Positions 46,801 to 57,312 are shown, numbered from the stretch's first letter. The stretch: DNA of 64,000 nucleotides from an uncultured Bacteroidota bacterium (GCA_902587325.1 CACIKV010000003.1:55526-119525); one strand, 5' to 3'. Numbers and translations are program-made. The notes: generated from the sequence alone by a model not told the origin.

Positions 46801-47574
46801 TTAAGCCACAAAAATAGACCTCATATTAAATCAGATATTGAAAATTTTTTAATTCATAATTTCTCGTGGCTCTCATTTGCTAAATGCTTAAGAATTAATA
46901 ACAATGTAACTGAAATAATTTGCTTAAAAAAGATTGATAGTAATCAGGTACTTAACGAAATGAGATTAAGTAATGCAGAAAAAAATCAAATCTTACAAAA
47001 ATTAAAAAAGTATACTAGCCCCTTTACAAAATTTAAAATTAGCAACCCCATTTTTGAGCAAGTTTGGATTAAAGGAAAAATATGCTTCAATGATTTAACA
47101 TCTGGTGAAGGATTACAAAAATTAAATATCGATATTTTAGAATTTATTTGCCCTTGGATTCATAAAGATAAATTAACATCCTCAGATTTTGAAAGAGAAA
47201 TTAAGAATACTGAAATTTTCAACTTTATTAAGACTAGAGATTATGTTTCATATTTTACTGGTGGATCAATTCTCCACTTAAAAGAATCACAGCAGGGATA
47301 TTTTAAGTTTATGGATAGTTCTATACATAAAATGACTACTATTAAACCGTCAACAAATAGATCATTAATAATCATCAAAAATTTTAATCAAATAAAAGTT
47401 ATAGATCAAGAAATTTTTTATGCACCAGAGCAAACTAGTTATGAAGATTTAGGACTTGAATCTAACTTTATAGTTGGTGATGAAGATTTAGACTATGAAA
47501 TAGATAATAGCGATTTATTAAACAATCAAAATGAAATTAATAATAATCCATTCACGTTTAATTTTAAAATTTAA
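43885..47574 (+). CDS. large baseplate wedge protein (Pvc11/Afp11-like)
   Basis: A 1229-residue protein with a TTG start. Its position after gp25 and its size match the Afp11/Pvc11 wedge. Visible segments: YIPKEKEIIVGQEEDG (about 290-305), a long beta-rich middle, and near the C-terminus EFYQRISESLSHKNRPHIKS and DIENFLIHNFSWLSFAKCLR, the helix-rich end seen in baseplate J-like proteins. The Asn/Lys-rich composition follows the low GC. It has no signal peptide. Confidence 0.8.
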   Translation: MRSNLKNNLNPKNLIIDTNDIKKLILYVSKLSKQINFYNSKNLIDGKWNNFFLDEAFVLAEISNYDINSINKESLDIIKNLDDFISDSQKQKILINFFNLIYDLLKTIDLWYTGISLSNITKKQTYIETQLEQAIKNRLIVILREFSSYANYFNKQNKIKCDFKSFNTIWNYEENEEDIFQNIGSEKSKFSSATKKLIFLYRPIYEVVLTIQSKSSDKFINSLNDKDDHDPHIGLLLAFFNLYEYPRKKINDFSTDHLDFFYKKILKQKPRGKSPNRLYMNIEINNDFESVYIPKEKEIIVGQEEDGSNIIFTNDREINLNNSKIEEVFSLFVSDLDKIDYDSSYNLISNIYKKFHIKSNLEINSFNENNFSFSSLGEDQISKTNEEKTMDIAEYGFAVSSPIFISERSNKIIDFNLYLNIDSVQYLSNLIIDISNQTGESEQAIFNRIFSNAFTIEYTGEGGWVNSPDYKIIYPEDWSNGILSINLSIKKSDPIISRYNESIHGKKINTDLPVFQFTINSEGFYYPYSFLSGLEIYKLELKIEVDNLTNITAFNDFGGVSLDGDYEMFGPSPKLESKLLIGAYELFVKNVNNISIHWDFKNLPTQNFKISEYYDGYNDNLNNSSFKIKFDALSDYKFNRNKEQVAEYDLFEINDDKSVSKSRHIDIDNIGIFKILVNPDLSMEDIKDFNNNKESGFIKIELINPPMGFGFDQYSKVMNSFAEKNAKLVSQKKSISFKKPNEPFSPSISNLCIDYSASDVIDFQNQEKSLTKFFINHPFQGYIKSENNSSSYSNLVPSFENKGELILGFLDVKPNQFLNIFFEINKNQTVDYNFSTNLEFQYSSHTGWKKLGKESVIFDETYNITKTGVLCLKLNNDISTKSIISNNDNFYIKICSNDRVDQFSLIKKIILNSFLTTQILNSKSSNKKIPPNSTKEFSESIKGIMRINQPLSSFGSSRQESNLEFYQRISESLSHKNRPHIKSDIENFLIHNFSWLSFAKCLRINNNVTEIICLKKIDSNQVLNEMRLSNAEKNQILQKLKKYTSPFTKFKISNPIFEQVWIKGKICFNDLTSGEGLQKLNIDILEFICPWIHKDKLTSSDFEREIKNTEIFNFIKTRDYVSYFTGGSILHLKESQQGYFKFMDSSIHKMTTIKPSTNRSLIIIKNFNQIKVIDQEIFYAPEQTSYEDLGLESNFIVGDEDLDYEIDNSDLLNNQNEINNNPFTFNFKI

Positions 47575-47577
47575 ATT

Positions 47578-48312
47578 ATGCCTTTAATTAACAGAAAAAC
47601 TTTAAAAAATTATTTTAAAAAAGGAGGGCTTCCTACTGAAAATAATTTTATTGATTTAATTGACTCTACAATTAATTCTATCGATGATGGTATTCAAATT
47701 ACAAAACAAGATGGTTTAAAACTATACAAAAGTGGAATTTCAAGTAAACTTTTATCTTTTTTTAAAAACCCAAGCCAAAAAAGTTCTGATATTGACTTTA
47801 GCTTAGATAAAAATGATATTTCCGGTTTTTCAATAGATAATCCTGATGGGACAATTATTAAAATTAATAATGAGGGTAATATTGGAATAAATAATCCAAA
47901 ACCAAAATACGATTTAGACATAAATGGAGAATTAGCTTACCACTCAAGAACTGGATTGTTTAAAGTTGGAAATGTTCCGGGAGATGGTGAGTGGCATAAT
48001 ATTATTGAAAACTTAGATGGGTTGAACTCTTTTGAAATTAATTCTAATATCTCAGGAGCAAAAGAAAGTGGGAAATATTGTATTTCTCATGCAATTGCAG
48101 TTTCCGCTTTTGGAGGAAGAAGATCAAAATCAAAAATAAATGATACAACATCGTATTGGGGATCTAGAAGAAATAAGATTATTTATCGCTGGAAAGGTGA
48201 GTTGCATAATTATAAATTACAAATCAGAACTATAGGAAAATATCCTATACAAATTAACGGTGTAATAGATGGTTTTTATAACATTAATTATAATATCTCT
48301 AAACTTTTTTAA
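47578..48312 (+). CDS. fibre/adhesin-like eCIS protein
   Basis: A 244-residue protein. The N-terminal LINRKTLKNYFKKGGLPTEN and NFIDLIDSTINSIDDGI, the KPKYDLDINGEL strand turn and the C-terminal WKGELHNYKLQIRTIG are a pattern I recall from a conserved Bacteroidota eCIS protein, often called adhesin-like. The N-terminal part would dock to the baseplate. The beta-rich C-terminus may bind a receptor or form a cage around the baseplate. Confidence 0.7.
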   Translation: MPLINRKTLKNYFKKGGLPTENNFIDLIDSTINSIDDGIQITKQDGLKLYKSGISSKLLSFFKNPSQKSSDIDFSLDKNDISGFSIDNPDGTIIKINNEGNIGINNPKPKYDLDINGELAYHSRTGLFKVGNVPGDGEWHNIIENLDGLNSFEINSNISGAKESGKYCISHAIAVSAFGGRRSKSKINDTTSYWGSRRNKIIYRWKGELHNYKLQIRTIGKYPIQINGVIDGFYNINYNISKLF

Positions 48313-48315
48313 ACT

Positions 48316-51042
48316 ATGAAAAACGAACCAAAAAATATCTCTCCTCTTTCCAAAAATATTTCAGAAGAACTCAATTATGATTTTTTAAGGGAAGAAGGTA
48401 TTTCTTTGGCTCAAAAGTATTCAGGATCTAAGTGGACTGATTATAATTATCATGACCCTGGTGTTACAATATTAGAACAATTATGTTATGCTTTAACTGA
48501 CTTGGGCTACAGAGCAAACTTTAGAATTGAAGATTTGCTTCAAATTAATCCAGACCATTCTAGTGTACTTAATAGTAATTTATTAATTCCTCTGGCAGAA
48601 TCTCTTCCATCAAACCCAATTACTATTACTGACTTTAGAGTTTCTGTCTTGGATAGAGTCAGTTCATTAAAAAATATTTGGTTTAAAAAAATCTCAGGAT
48701 CAAAAGGTTTAAGTGGACTATTTAATGTGTTTATTCAATTAGATGAGGAAGTAAATCCAGATACTTCATTTGAAATTATCGATGAAATTAGAAATGTTCT
48801 AATGGAAACAAGACCATTAAATGTAGATTATGAAGATTTTATATTGTTAGATAAAGAAAATATTGAAATTTCTGGAGATATTGAAATTAATCCATTTTAT
48901 ATTGCAGAAGAAGTTCTTGCAGATATTTATATTAAAATCGAAGAATTGTTAAACCCAAGTTTAAATTACCTTGATACAGAACAAATAATTAAAAAAGGAT
49001 ACTCAGAATTTGAAATATATAGTGGAGTAAAAACAAATTTTGGTTTTATTGAAAAAAAGGAATTAATAAGTAAAACAAATTCATTATATAAGAGAGAAAT
49101 TATTGAGTTAATTGAATCGGTTGATGGTGTTAATAGAATTAAAAAACTTAATATTTTAAAAAATGGTGTAATAATACACGATGACATAATCATATTTAAT
49201 GAAAATGCTTATCCTTTTTTTATAAAAAAAACATTTGAATATTTTACATCTAACGAAAGGATTAATTTATATAAAGACAATTCAATTTGTAGTGTAGATT
49301 CCATAATTCTTTCTCAACTTTATGATTCCAAATCAATTAAAAATAAAAGAACCTATAAACAGGAAAATAAAAATTTATTAAGTTTAAATGAGGGTAGATT
49401 TTCCAAAAAAGAAATAAGTAAATATTTTAGTATTCAAAATGAATTTCCTTCAATTTATGGACTTAAAAAAAATGAACTTCCAGTTAATGCTTCTAAAGAT
49501 AGAATTTCAAGAGTAAAACAACTCAAGGCATATCTCTATTTTTTTGAACAAATAATGGCAAATTTTTTAGCAAAATTATCAAATTTAAATGAGATTTTTT
49601 CAATAGAAAATAACGACATTTCAAATTTAGAAATACAATTTCCCATGAATATTTCTGATATAAATGAAATACTTGATGAGAGCAAAAACATTTCACTTAA
49701 TCCCAATCATAAAAAATATTATTTAGAAAAGAAACACAAAATTTTAGATCACTTGTTGTCAAGATTCAATCAGTTTTTTGAAACTGAAATTCTTAGAAAA
49801 ATTTCTAACGAAAAGGATTTGATTAAACTTGAAGAAGACTTATTAAATAAAAAAATTAAGTATGCTAGTGAAATTATAAAACTAGGAAAAATTGCAAGCA
49901 AAGGGTTAAACTATAAAAGTAAAACTATTAATTTGGACGATGCTACTGGAATTGAAAATAGACTAAGACTAATTCTAGATTTAAAAAACAATAAGAACTA
50001 TTCGTTGACAAAAATGTTCTCAAATAATATTGAGAATATTAAAAAAAATGATGAATGGGTTATTAGAAATCTAAAGTTAAAGAGAGGCCAAATAACTGTA
50101 ATGTCATTGTTTGAAAATTCATATAAATTAAAAGAAATAAAATATTATTGCAATAATTACAGTGAATTTAAATCTATATTAAATTATGGTAAGTTAAGAA
50201 AAAATTATAAGGTTATTTTATCGTCTAATAATATATACAGCACATTATTTAGGTGTCCTGGTTTAGAGTTTCCAATAAGAATTTATAAAAGTAAAGATGA
50301 AAAGAAATGCTTAAAAGCAATTGACAGTTCAATTGAAAAGATTAATGAGTTTAATGCAAGTTCAAGTGGTTTATATGTTGTTGAACATTTACTGTTAAGA
50401 TCAGTTAAAAAGTTAGAATATTCACTTTTAATTAATAAAAACAATGAATCCATAATGGAATCATCTGAAAGAGGAGATTTTTTAAAAATTAAGAATATTA
50501 AGTCTGATATTTTAAATCTAGTTAAGAATAAACAAAATTTTTTGGTTTCAAAAAAAGGATCTTCTTCAAAATTTTATGTTGCACTTAATTCTAATGAGAA
50601 TGAAATATTAAAGAGTAGTAAAACATTTAAAACAAAAATAAAGGCGCAGGAATTCATTGATCAGACTTATGAATATTTTAAAGATATGTTAAATTCAAAA
50701 ATCGAGATTGAAAATAATTTAGTAGTTAGCATTTCTAATAAATATTCAAACTCATTTCCAGAAAATTTTAATTATTCAAACTCCGTTAGTATAATTTTCC
50801 CTGACTGGACATCAAATTTTCAAAATATAGAATTTAAGAATTTTGTAAAAAGAAATATTGAATATTACTTGCCTGCAAATCAAAATTATGATCTATATTT
50901 TTTGACTTTAAATGAAATGAAAGTATTTGAAAAAACTTATCAGGAATGGCTAAAATATAAATATATTAATTCCAATAAGTTAGACTCTAAATCGATTGAA
51001 ATTATACAAATTTTAAATAGTTATAAAAGATATAATGGATGA
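48316..51042 (+). CDS. second baseplate protein (Pvc12/Afp12-like)
   Basis: A 908-residue protein. The motif KWTDYNYHDPGVTILEQLCY and ALTDLGYRANF (about 44-74) is typical of eCIS baseplate J-like proteins. Helical and beta segments follow, with ASSSGLYVVEHLLLRSVKK (about 677-695) as the second conserved block. It overlaps the tape-measure gene by 8 bases. Confidence 0.8.
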   Translation: MKNEPKNISPLSKNISEELNYDFLREEGISLAQKYSGSKWTDYNYHDPGVTILEQLCYALTDLGYRANFRIEDLLQINPDHSSVLNSNLLIPLAESLPSNPITITDFRVSVLDRVSSLKNIWFKKISGSKGLSGLFNVFIQLDEEVNPDTSFEIIDEIRNVLMETRPLNVDYEDFILLDKENIEISGDIEINPFYIAEEVLADIYIKIEELLNPSLNYLDTEQIIKKGYSEFEIYSGVKTNFGFIEKKELISKTNSLYKREIIELIESVDGVNRIKKLNILKNGVIIHDDIIIFNENAYPFFIKKTFEYFTSNERINLYKDNSICSVDSIILSQLYDSKSIKNKRTYKQENKNLLSLNEGRFSKKEISKYFSIQNEFPSIYGLKKNELPVNASKDRISRVKQLKAYLYFFEQIMANFLAKLSNLNEIFSIENNDISNLEIQFPMNISDINEILDESKNISLNPNHKKYYLEKKHKILDHLLSRFNQFFETEILRKISNEKDLIKLEEDLLNKKIKYASEIIKLGKIASKGLNYKSKTINLDDATGIENRLRLILDLKNNKNYSLTKMFSNNIENIKKNDEWVIRNLKLKRGQITVMSLFENSYKLKEIKYYCNNYSEFKSILNYGKLRKNYKVILSSNNIYSTLFRCPGLEFPIRIYKSKDEKKCLKAIDSSIEKINEFNASSSGLYVVEHLLLRSVKKLEYSLLINKNNESIMESSERGDFLKIKNIKSDILNLVKNKQNFLVSKKGSSSKFYVALNSNENEILKSSKTFKTKIKAQEFIDQTYEYFKDMLNSKIEIENNLVVSISNKYSNSFPENFNYSNSVSIIFPDWTSNFQNIEFKNFVKRNIEYYLPANQNYDLYFLTLNEMKVFEKTYQEWLKYKYINSNKLDSKSIEIIQILNSYKRYNG

Positions 51043-54000
51043 AAAACAATTAAGAATCCAAAAATTATTATTTGAAATAAATTATAATAAAAAAAAAGAT
51101 TACAGAGATTTTAATCATTATTTAGACTCTAATAGTAACAGATTAGAAAAAATATTAGAAGAAGTTTTCACTGATTTAGGACTTAAAAACTTAACAATAC
51201 AAAGTATAGAAATTGACTTAGAAAATTTTAATCTAAAAAATTTTACTTCTAAGTTTAAAAATGCATTAATAAATGAATTAAAAGACAAAAAATTTAATTC
51301 ATCTACTTCACTTGACAATGATGATAACGAGTTTTACTTCATCCAACATGGATATTTTCCTTGGTGGCATGATAAAAATGATATAATTAAATCAAAAAAA
51401 TCAATTGATTTAAATATTGAAAAAATAAATAACTTAAATAAAGAAGGATTTATTAGATTTTTTTCTTTAAAACCACACGAGTTTTTTAAAAAATTCATTA
51501 AAAACAAATTAAGATCTAATTATGAAGTTTATTCTCAATCATATAAATTTTTAAATAACTTTTTAAAACATTATGGTTATAATAAATCAATATTAAATAA
51601 AGAACTATTTTTTTTTTATTTCAGTGAATTTTTCATTGATGAAATAACTGATTTTAAAGCTTCAGAACTTCTAAGATTATTTTTAAAAAAAACAAGTAGC
51701 TCAAACAATAATCTATTAAACTTTCTGATTTTAAGTAATGAAAAAAATTTATTTTCTCAATTTTTAAAAGAAAAATTTAAAAATAACAAAAGCCAGGTAT
51801 TTGATGTTTTAACTAAAAATATTTTTAAAAGTTACTTTGAAACTATTAATTATTTATCAATAACTAAAAAAAAGAGTATATATGAGCTTTCTAAAAAAAT
51901 TAGATATAGAGAAATATTTATAGATTTTTTGAGAACAAATAAGTTTAATAAAAATCATTTTAGAGAAATTAATCAATTAAAATCCTTCATTTTTAGCTCT
52001 TATATTTTAAATGTTTTAAATAAAATTTTATTATTTAAAGATCCTAGTGCTAAAAATATTTTCTTAGAATTTATAGATATAATTTTAGATAGTAAAGAAT
52101 TGAGTCCAACCCAAATTTTTTCAAAATATCTAGATAAACTTTCTAAAATTTTTAATATAAAGAAAATTGATGTAAACCTAAAACTAATCATTGAACTCAA
52201 CTTAGCTATATACTCAAAAGAGCTTTTTCAAATTTTATTTTATAATATAATTGATTCAACATCTAATGAACTCAAATTAAATGAATCGGATTTAATAAAT
52301 TTTAGAAACAATGAGCTTAAGTTGACGTCAAACAAAGTTGTCAACTATAACCAACAAAATATTAAAAGTAAGATTTCAGAACTAATTTCAGAAATGAAAA
52401 AGGCAATTAAACATTCTGGTGATATGGCAGTTATAGGTCCAATCATAAAAGATTTAGTGGACAAATCTCCCAGAAAAGATGAATCGTTAATTGAGATGGC
52501 AGCTATAACACAGAGAATGATTGATTCTGAGGATAAAAGAATAGGTGAAGAAGGATTTCTTTCAGATAAAGAAAAAGAACGACTACTAATAGAATTAGAA
52601 AATATAGCAGATATAATTGAAGAAGAAAACTCAATTAATGAAAATGAAATATTTGATTTTCAAAAAATTTATACATATAAATCTTCATTACAAACCAACT
52701 CAAAATTTAAAAATATTAGTCAAGTTTTATTTAAAGTGTTCAAATATTTTATTAAAAAATATCGACTAAGCGATAAATTTACTGACGATGAAAGTATTAA
52801 AAATTATATCGAATTTAAGTTTCTTCAAAGAAAATCAATTAATGTTCAAGAATTCACTGAGGAAATTTTAAAAGAATTCTCAGAATATACCAACATTGAA
52901 TTAGAATTAATTCATTTATACACTATTCAAGAGTATGTTAAAAATAAGCCTGATAGTATTGATGAGATTAATACTGTTGAAAGAATTTTTTTTAAATTGA
53001 TAAGAAGCCTAGATTTTATTAAATCCACTGATTTAATTTTAACTTTCTCTAAAACAAAAATTTTAGATAACACAATCTCAATATTATTAACACATAATAA
53101 AATTTCTGAGTCTAATTTAAGTTTATTAATTGAAAAATCTTTTCTTGTAAAAAATATTTCTGATAAAATATTTGTCAATTTATTAAACTTTTTTGAAAAA
53201 AAATACAATGTTCCTTTTTTAAAAACATATAACGATTTGTCAAGAATTTTATCATTGAATAAATTAAAAGAACAATCTTATAGATTAAAATTTATATTCA
53301 TTAAAGCTATTATTAAAAAAGAATTTAGTGATGAATTTCACGTTTTTTTAAAGAATATTTTCGAGGAGTTTTTTCTATTAGATATAAATTATATTGAAGA
53401 TGAAATTAAAAAAACTGAACCAATACATAAAACAACAAAAAGTAGTGATATAATTATTTCATTTAAGAAATTAATTAAGAAAAGATTTTATTCAGCTATT
53501 GTGAATGAAGTAGATTTCGAAATTTTATTAACCCAAAAGAAATCAAATTTAAATTCAAAGCAATTGATTGATTTTTTAGATTTTGATAATATTAATGATA
53601 TTATTGATACTAAAGATTCATTTTATAAGTTCATTGATTTTTTTCATGAAGATGATCAATTATTTTATTATTTGGTTGACATATCTTTTGAAAAAGAATA
53701 CGAAAAAAGAATTAAGAAATTGATACCTAAAAGATTTTTTGATTATGAAGATGCAATTTTAATTACTTCAAACATATTTTCATATACATATTTAGACCGT
53801 AAGCTTTTTAAAAACATTCTAAGATCTTATTTACTTAAAACTTCCTCATTTTACAAAGATGAAATGCTATCACTTAAATATTTTGCAATGGGATTTTTCT
53901 CCTTTTTAAATAATAAAAGATTCTTAAATCTCAATGCACTTATTAAATTTACTAAAACCACAGCTTCAAGTAAAAAGTCATTCGAGACGAATTCTAAATT

Positions 54001-55543
54001 AAATCAAGATTTTAAAAGTGCTCTTCAAAGTATTTTTATTTTATTTTCAGAGATCAATATGTTATCAAGTATCCCTAAAGTAACAAAAGAAAAAATCTAT
54101 GATAGGGACTTAATAACTCATGCTATAATTTTTAACGAAAATCCTTTTTGGTCTAAAAAAAAATTATCAAAAAAAGATCCATTTATTTATTTAATAAGAT
54201 CCATAAAGATGAGTTCCTTAACTGAACTTTACGAATTTTTCTCTAACAAGAAGTTGATAAAGTCTTTATCAGATTTTATAAAAGTTAATAATACTTATAA
54301 GGATAAATTATTAAAAGCTGTTAAAGTTGCAATAAGTAAATATAAAAAAGTGCAAGCAATTGCTTTTTCAAAAAAAATAAATAATATCACGTCTGTGAAA
54401 AAATTTCTAAAAAGCTCGATTGATAGTAAACTTTTATTAAATAAGGAATATGAATTTAATTATAAAAAAGATAAAAGTTACCAGCTTAACTATTTTCTTA
54501 ATATAGGATCATTAGATAACACATTTGAAATTAATTCAATAAAAAAAATTGAATCATTGATTATTTTTTTATTAAAAAAAGAGAAAGAAAAGACCATAAA
54601 AATTTTTCATGATTCCTTTAAAGATTTAAATAAAATAAATATTATAGTTGATCTTTCTTATAATTTTAAGCGATTGAATATATTACAAATAATTCATCAA
54701 AATCTTCCAAAAAAGTATATTGAATTAAAGAAACAAATCAAAAAAAATATTCCGCTAGTTTTAAATAATTTTAAAAAGCAAGATAATCAAATAATAATAA
54801 AAATGTTCTTAAAAAAATGGTCAAACTCTTCATTAAATGAAATTGATATTGAAGAATATTTATTAGATTTTATTGAAAATCTGAAAGAGAAAATATCAGT
54901 TAATAATGTCTTGACTAATACACCATCAAGTAAATATTTAAGAAAGCTTTTACTAAAATCTGATTTTAAAAATAAAGCACAAGAATTAGAAAAAAATGAA
55001 GATTATAATAACGATGAAGAAATTGTTAATTATGATAAAAGTTTGATTACATTAAATAATTCTGGTTTAATTATTTTATGGCCTTATTTATACACACTTT
55101 GTGAAAAATTGAATTATATGAAGAATAAGAAATTCATCAACGATGAATATCAAAATAGAGCCGTTATGTTGAGTCAGTATTTAGTTACAGGGTTAACTAC
55201 TATTTTTGAAGAGGATATTGTTTTAAACAAAATCTTATTTGGTCTAAGACCTAATAAATATATTGATTGCAAAATTGAGCTTAAAGAAAATGAGTTACAG
55301 ATGTGCGATTCATTATTGAATTCTGTTTTACAAAATTGGCCTCAGATGAGTAATACACAAGTTGATACATTTAGAGAAAGTTTTCTTAAAAGAGAAGGAG
55401 TGCTTAATAAAACAGAAACAGATGATTATGAATTAAATGTAAAAAAAGAATCATTTGATGTAATTCTAGAAACAATTCCTTGGAACATAAATCGTATTCA
55501 AACTATATTTATGAAAAATAAAATTACTGTTGAATGGTATTAA
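51035..55543 (+). CDS. contractile injection system tape measure protein
   Basis: A 1502-residue protein of the CIS tape-measure family, which sets tube length in the particle. The N-terminal SIEIDLENFNLKNFTSKFKN, and the C-terminal block with LNNSGLIILWPYLYTLCEKL, QNRAVMLSQYLVTG and LNKILFGLRPNKYI, are the conserved ends. The middle is very Lys/Asn/Ile-rich, helical and long. Low GC makes long A/T runs here. Confidence 0.85.
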   Translation: MDEKQLRIQKLLFEINYNKKKDYRDFNHYLDSNSNRLEKILEEVFTDLGLKNLTIQSIEIDLENFNLKNFTSKFKNALINELKDKKFNSSTSLDNDDNEFYFIQHGYFPWWHDKNDIIKSKKSIDLNIEKINNLNKEGFIRFFSLKPHEFFKKFIKNKLRSNYEVYSQSYKFLNNFLKHYGYNKSILNKELFFFYFSEFFIDEITDFKASELLRLFLKKTSSSNNNLLNFLILSNEKNLFSQFLKEKFKNNKSQVFDVLTKNIFKSYFETINYLSITKKKSIYELSKKIRYREIFIDFLRTNKFNKNHFREINQLKSFIFSSYILNVLNKILLFKDPSAKNIFLEFIDIILDSKELSPTQIFSKYLDKLSKIFNIKKIDVNLKLIIELNLAIYSKELFQILFYNIIDSTSNELKLNESDLINFRNNELKLTSNKVVNYNQQNIKSKISELISEMKKAIKHSGDMAVIGPIIKDLVDKSPRKDESLIEMAAITQRMIDSEDKRIGEEGFLSDKEKERLLIELENIADIIEEENSINENEIFDFQKIYTYKSSLQTNSKFKNISQVLFKVFKYFIKKYRLSDKFTDDESIKNYIEFKFLQRKSINVQEFTEEILKEFSEYTNIELELIHLYTIQEYVKNKPDSIDEINTVERIFFKLIRSLDFIKSTDLILTFSKTKILDNTISILLTHNKISESNLSLLIEKSFLVKNISDKIFVNLLNFFEKKYNVPFLKTYNDLSRILSLNKLKEQSYRLKFIFIKAIIKKEFSDEFHVFLKNIFEEFFLLDINYIEDEIKKTEPIHKTTKSSDIIISFKKLIKKRFYSAIVNEVDFEILLTQKKSNLNSKQLIDFLDFDNINDIIDTKDSFYKFIDFFHEDDQLFYYLVDISFEKEYEKRIKKLIPKRFFDYEDAILITSNIFSYTYLDRKLFKNILRSYLLKTSSFYKDEMLSLKYFAMGFFSFLNNKRFLNLNALIKFTKTTASSKKSFETNSKLNQDFKSALQSIFILFSEINMLSSIPKVTKEKIYDRDLITHAIIFNENPFWSKKKLSKKDPFIYLIRSIKMSSLTELYEFFSNKKLIKSLSDFIKVNNTYKDKLLKAVKVAISKYKKVQAIAFSKKINNITSVKKFLKSSIDSKLLLNKEYEFNYKKDKSYQLNYFLNIGSLDNTFEINSIKKIESLIIFLLKKEKEKTIKIFHDSFKDLNKINIIVDLSYNFKRLNILQIIHQNLPKKYIELKKQIKKNIPLVLNNFKKQDNQIIIKMFLKKWSNSSLNEIDIEEYLLDFIENLKEKISVNNVLTNTPSSKYLRKLLLKSDFKNKAQELEKNEDYNNDEEIVNYDKSLITLNNSGLIILWPYLYTLCEKLNYMKNKKFINDEYQNRAVMLSQYLVTGLTTIFEEDIVLNKILFGLRPNKYIDCKIELKENELQMCDSLLNSVLQNWPQMSNTQVDTFRESFLKREGVLNKTETDDYELNVKKESFDVILETIPWNINRIQTIFMKNKITVEWY

Positions 55544-55544
55544 T

Positions 55545-56900
55545 ATGAAAGATAAATTAAAGGATTCTCTATCGGAAAAGAATGCACTTACAATAGAAAA
55601 AGAAACTATTTGGCTTTCAAAACTAATTGACCATAGATTGGAATCTTTTTTTGAGAATAAAAAATTTAAAAATTTAGATGCACCAATATTAACTTTTGAT
55701 GAAAGTAACTATGCAAAATTCATAAAAAATAATCATCTGAATTTTTTAGAGAGATTAACCTTGATAGTTTCCGTTTCTGTTTTTTTTTCACCACAAATTT
55801 TTGATAGATTTTTAATTAAAAATAAAGTTTTAGATAGACCTTTCACTGAGTTTGGAGGGTATATTGACCCTTTAAATAATTTTTTCAAACCAACTTTACA
55901 AACAGTCACATTTATAAATTTTGGCTTAGATTTTTTGGGTAAGCTTCAGTTTCAAACCTTATTTGATGATGATCATGTTTTTAAAAAAGAAAATATTTTA
56001 TTGTTAGAAAATGATAATAAAAACATCTCATATCTTAGTGCTTCTATTTCATTAACACCTGAATTTATACAGTACATTACGTTAGGGACAAAATTTAGAC
56101 CAAAATACAGTACAAATTTTCCTGCAAACCGTTTAACTACAGAATTGAATTGGGAGAATTTAATTCTGTCGGAAAGTATAATGAATGAATTAGATACTAT
56201 TAATACATGGATACGTAGTAATGATATAATCGATAAGCATAAAAATTTAAGGACAAAAATTAATGAGGGTTTTAAAGCACTTCTTTATGGACCACCGGGA
56301 ACGGGTAAGACACTAACAGCAGCTTTATTAGGTAAAAAAAATAATATTGACGTGTATCGTATTGATTTATCCCAGCTAGTCTCAAAATATATTGGAGAGA
56401 CTGAAAAAAACTTATCTATGATATTTGATATGGCAGAAAACAAGAATTGGATATTATTTTTTGATGAAGCAGAATCATTGTTTTCTAAAAGAACAAAAGT
56501 CTCTGATTCTAAAGATAAATTTGCAAATCAACAAACTGCTTATCTGTTACAGAGAATCGAAAACTATAAAGGATTAGTTATTTTAGCAACCAATCTGAAA
56601 CCAAATATTGATAGTGCTTTTTCCAGAAGGTTACAGTCAGTCATATTATATAATCTTCCAAATAAATCCCAAAGAATTCAATTATGGGAAAATGCCTTGA
56701 ATGGTATTTCAAAATTAGATAAAAGTGATATTAAATATATTTCTGAGAATTTTAATCTAAGTGGTGGATCTATTAAAAATGTAGTACAGTATGCCTGGCT
56801 TAAATCATTAATGAAAGAATCATATATCAATAAAAATGACCTGATTTTTGGAATAAAAAGAGAATTAATTAAAGAAGGTAAAATTTTTGATTTAAAATGA
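55545..56900 (+). CDS. AAA+ ATPase of the eCIS (Pvc15/Afp15-like)
   Basis: A 451-residue AAA+ ATPase from ATG 55545, the base after the tape-measure stop plus one. Residues 1-190 form an N-terminal domain without clear motifs. Walker A GPPGTGKT is at about 249-256, Walker B LFFDEAES at about 304-311, sensor ILATNLKPNIDSAFSRR near 346-362. In Afp and PVC this ATPase is needed for particle maturation or cargo loading. An upstream TTG at 55530 is less likely. Confidence 0.92.
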   Translation: MKDKLKDSLSEKNALTIEKETIWLSKLIDHRLESFFENKKFKNLDAPILTFDESNYAKFIKNNHLNFLERLTLIVSVSVFFSPQIFDRFLIKNKVLDRPFTEFGGYIDPLNNFFKPTLQTVTFINFGLDFLGKLQFQTLFDDDHVFKKENILLLENDNKNISYLSASISLTPEFIQYITLGTKFRPKYSTNFPANRLTTELNWENLILSESIMNELDTINTWIRSNDIIDKHKNLRTKINEGFKALLYGPPGTGKTLTAALLGKKNNIDVYRIDLSQLVSKYIGETEKNLSMIFDMAENKNWILFFDEAESLFSKRTKVSDSKDKFANQQTAYLLQRIENYKGLVILATNLKPNIDSAFSRRLQSVILYNLPNKSQRIQLWENALNGISKLDKSDIKYISENFNLSGGSIKNVVQYAWLKSLMKESYINKNDLIFGIKRELIKEGKIFDLK

Positions 56901-56916
56901 TTTACTATATTTAGTT

Positions 56917-57312
56917 ATGGCAAAATGTTTGTGTAGTGGTGCAAAAATTGAATGCTCTTTTGGAGATGGAGGTCCTCAAACAATGAATGTTATGCCATTA
57001 AATTTAGCAAACACTAGTTCAAATCCAATTGGAAATGCTTTAGATGCCATACCTATGGCAAATATTCCAGCTTTTGGCAATTGTACTTCGATGATGAATC
57101 CAATGGTTGCTGCTGCAACAGCTGCTGCTATGGGAGCCCTGACCCCTCAGCCTTGTATACCCCTTCCACTTATGCCAATGTGGAGTGGTGGTGCTTCAAA
57201 AACTACTTTAAAAGGACAACCTGTTTTAACTGAAGACAGCACTTGCTCTTGTGCTTGGGGAGGTCAAATTACAGTAAATGATCCAGGACAGACTGACGTT
57301 GATGTAAATTAG
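56917..57312 (+). CDS. PAAR-like spike tip (DUF4280-type; Pvc10/Afp10-like)
   Basis: A 131-residue PAAR-type tip. Cys-rich MAKCLCSGAKIECSFGDGGP, an Ala/Met-rich central part, and KGQPVLTEDSTCSCAWGGQI match the DUF4280 spike tip of eCIS. The Cys residues would bind metal at the tip. Its 3' end overlaps the stop of the minus-strand small ORF by 4 bases. Confidence 0.88.
   Translation: MAKCLCSGAKIECSFGDGGPQTMNVMPLNLANTSSNPIGNALDAIPMANIPAFGNCTSMMNPMVAAATAAAMGALTPQPCIPLPLMPMWSGGASKTTLKGQPVLTEDSTCSCAWGGQITVNDPGQTDVDVN

Noticed and set aside
38139..57312. Prophage or R-type tailocin
   Set aside because: There is no capsid, portal, terminase, lysis cassette or integrase. The DUF4255, LysM adaptor, CIS tape measure and AAA+ genes identify an eCIS.
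31385..57312. Type VI secretion system
   Set aside because: No TssB/TssC pair, ClpV or TssJLM is present. The single long sheath and the AAA+ ATPase of Afp15 type are those of eCIS.
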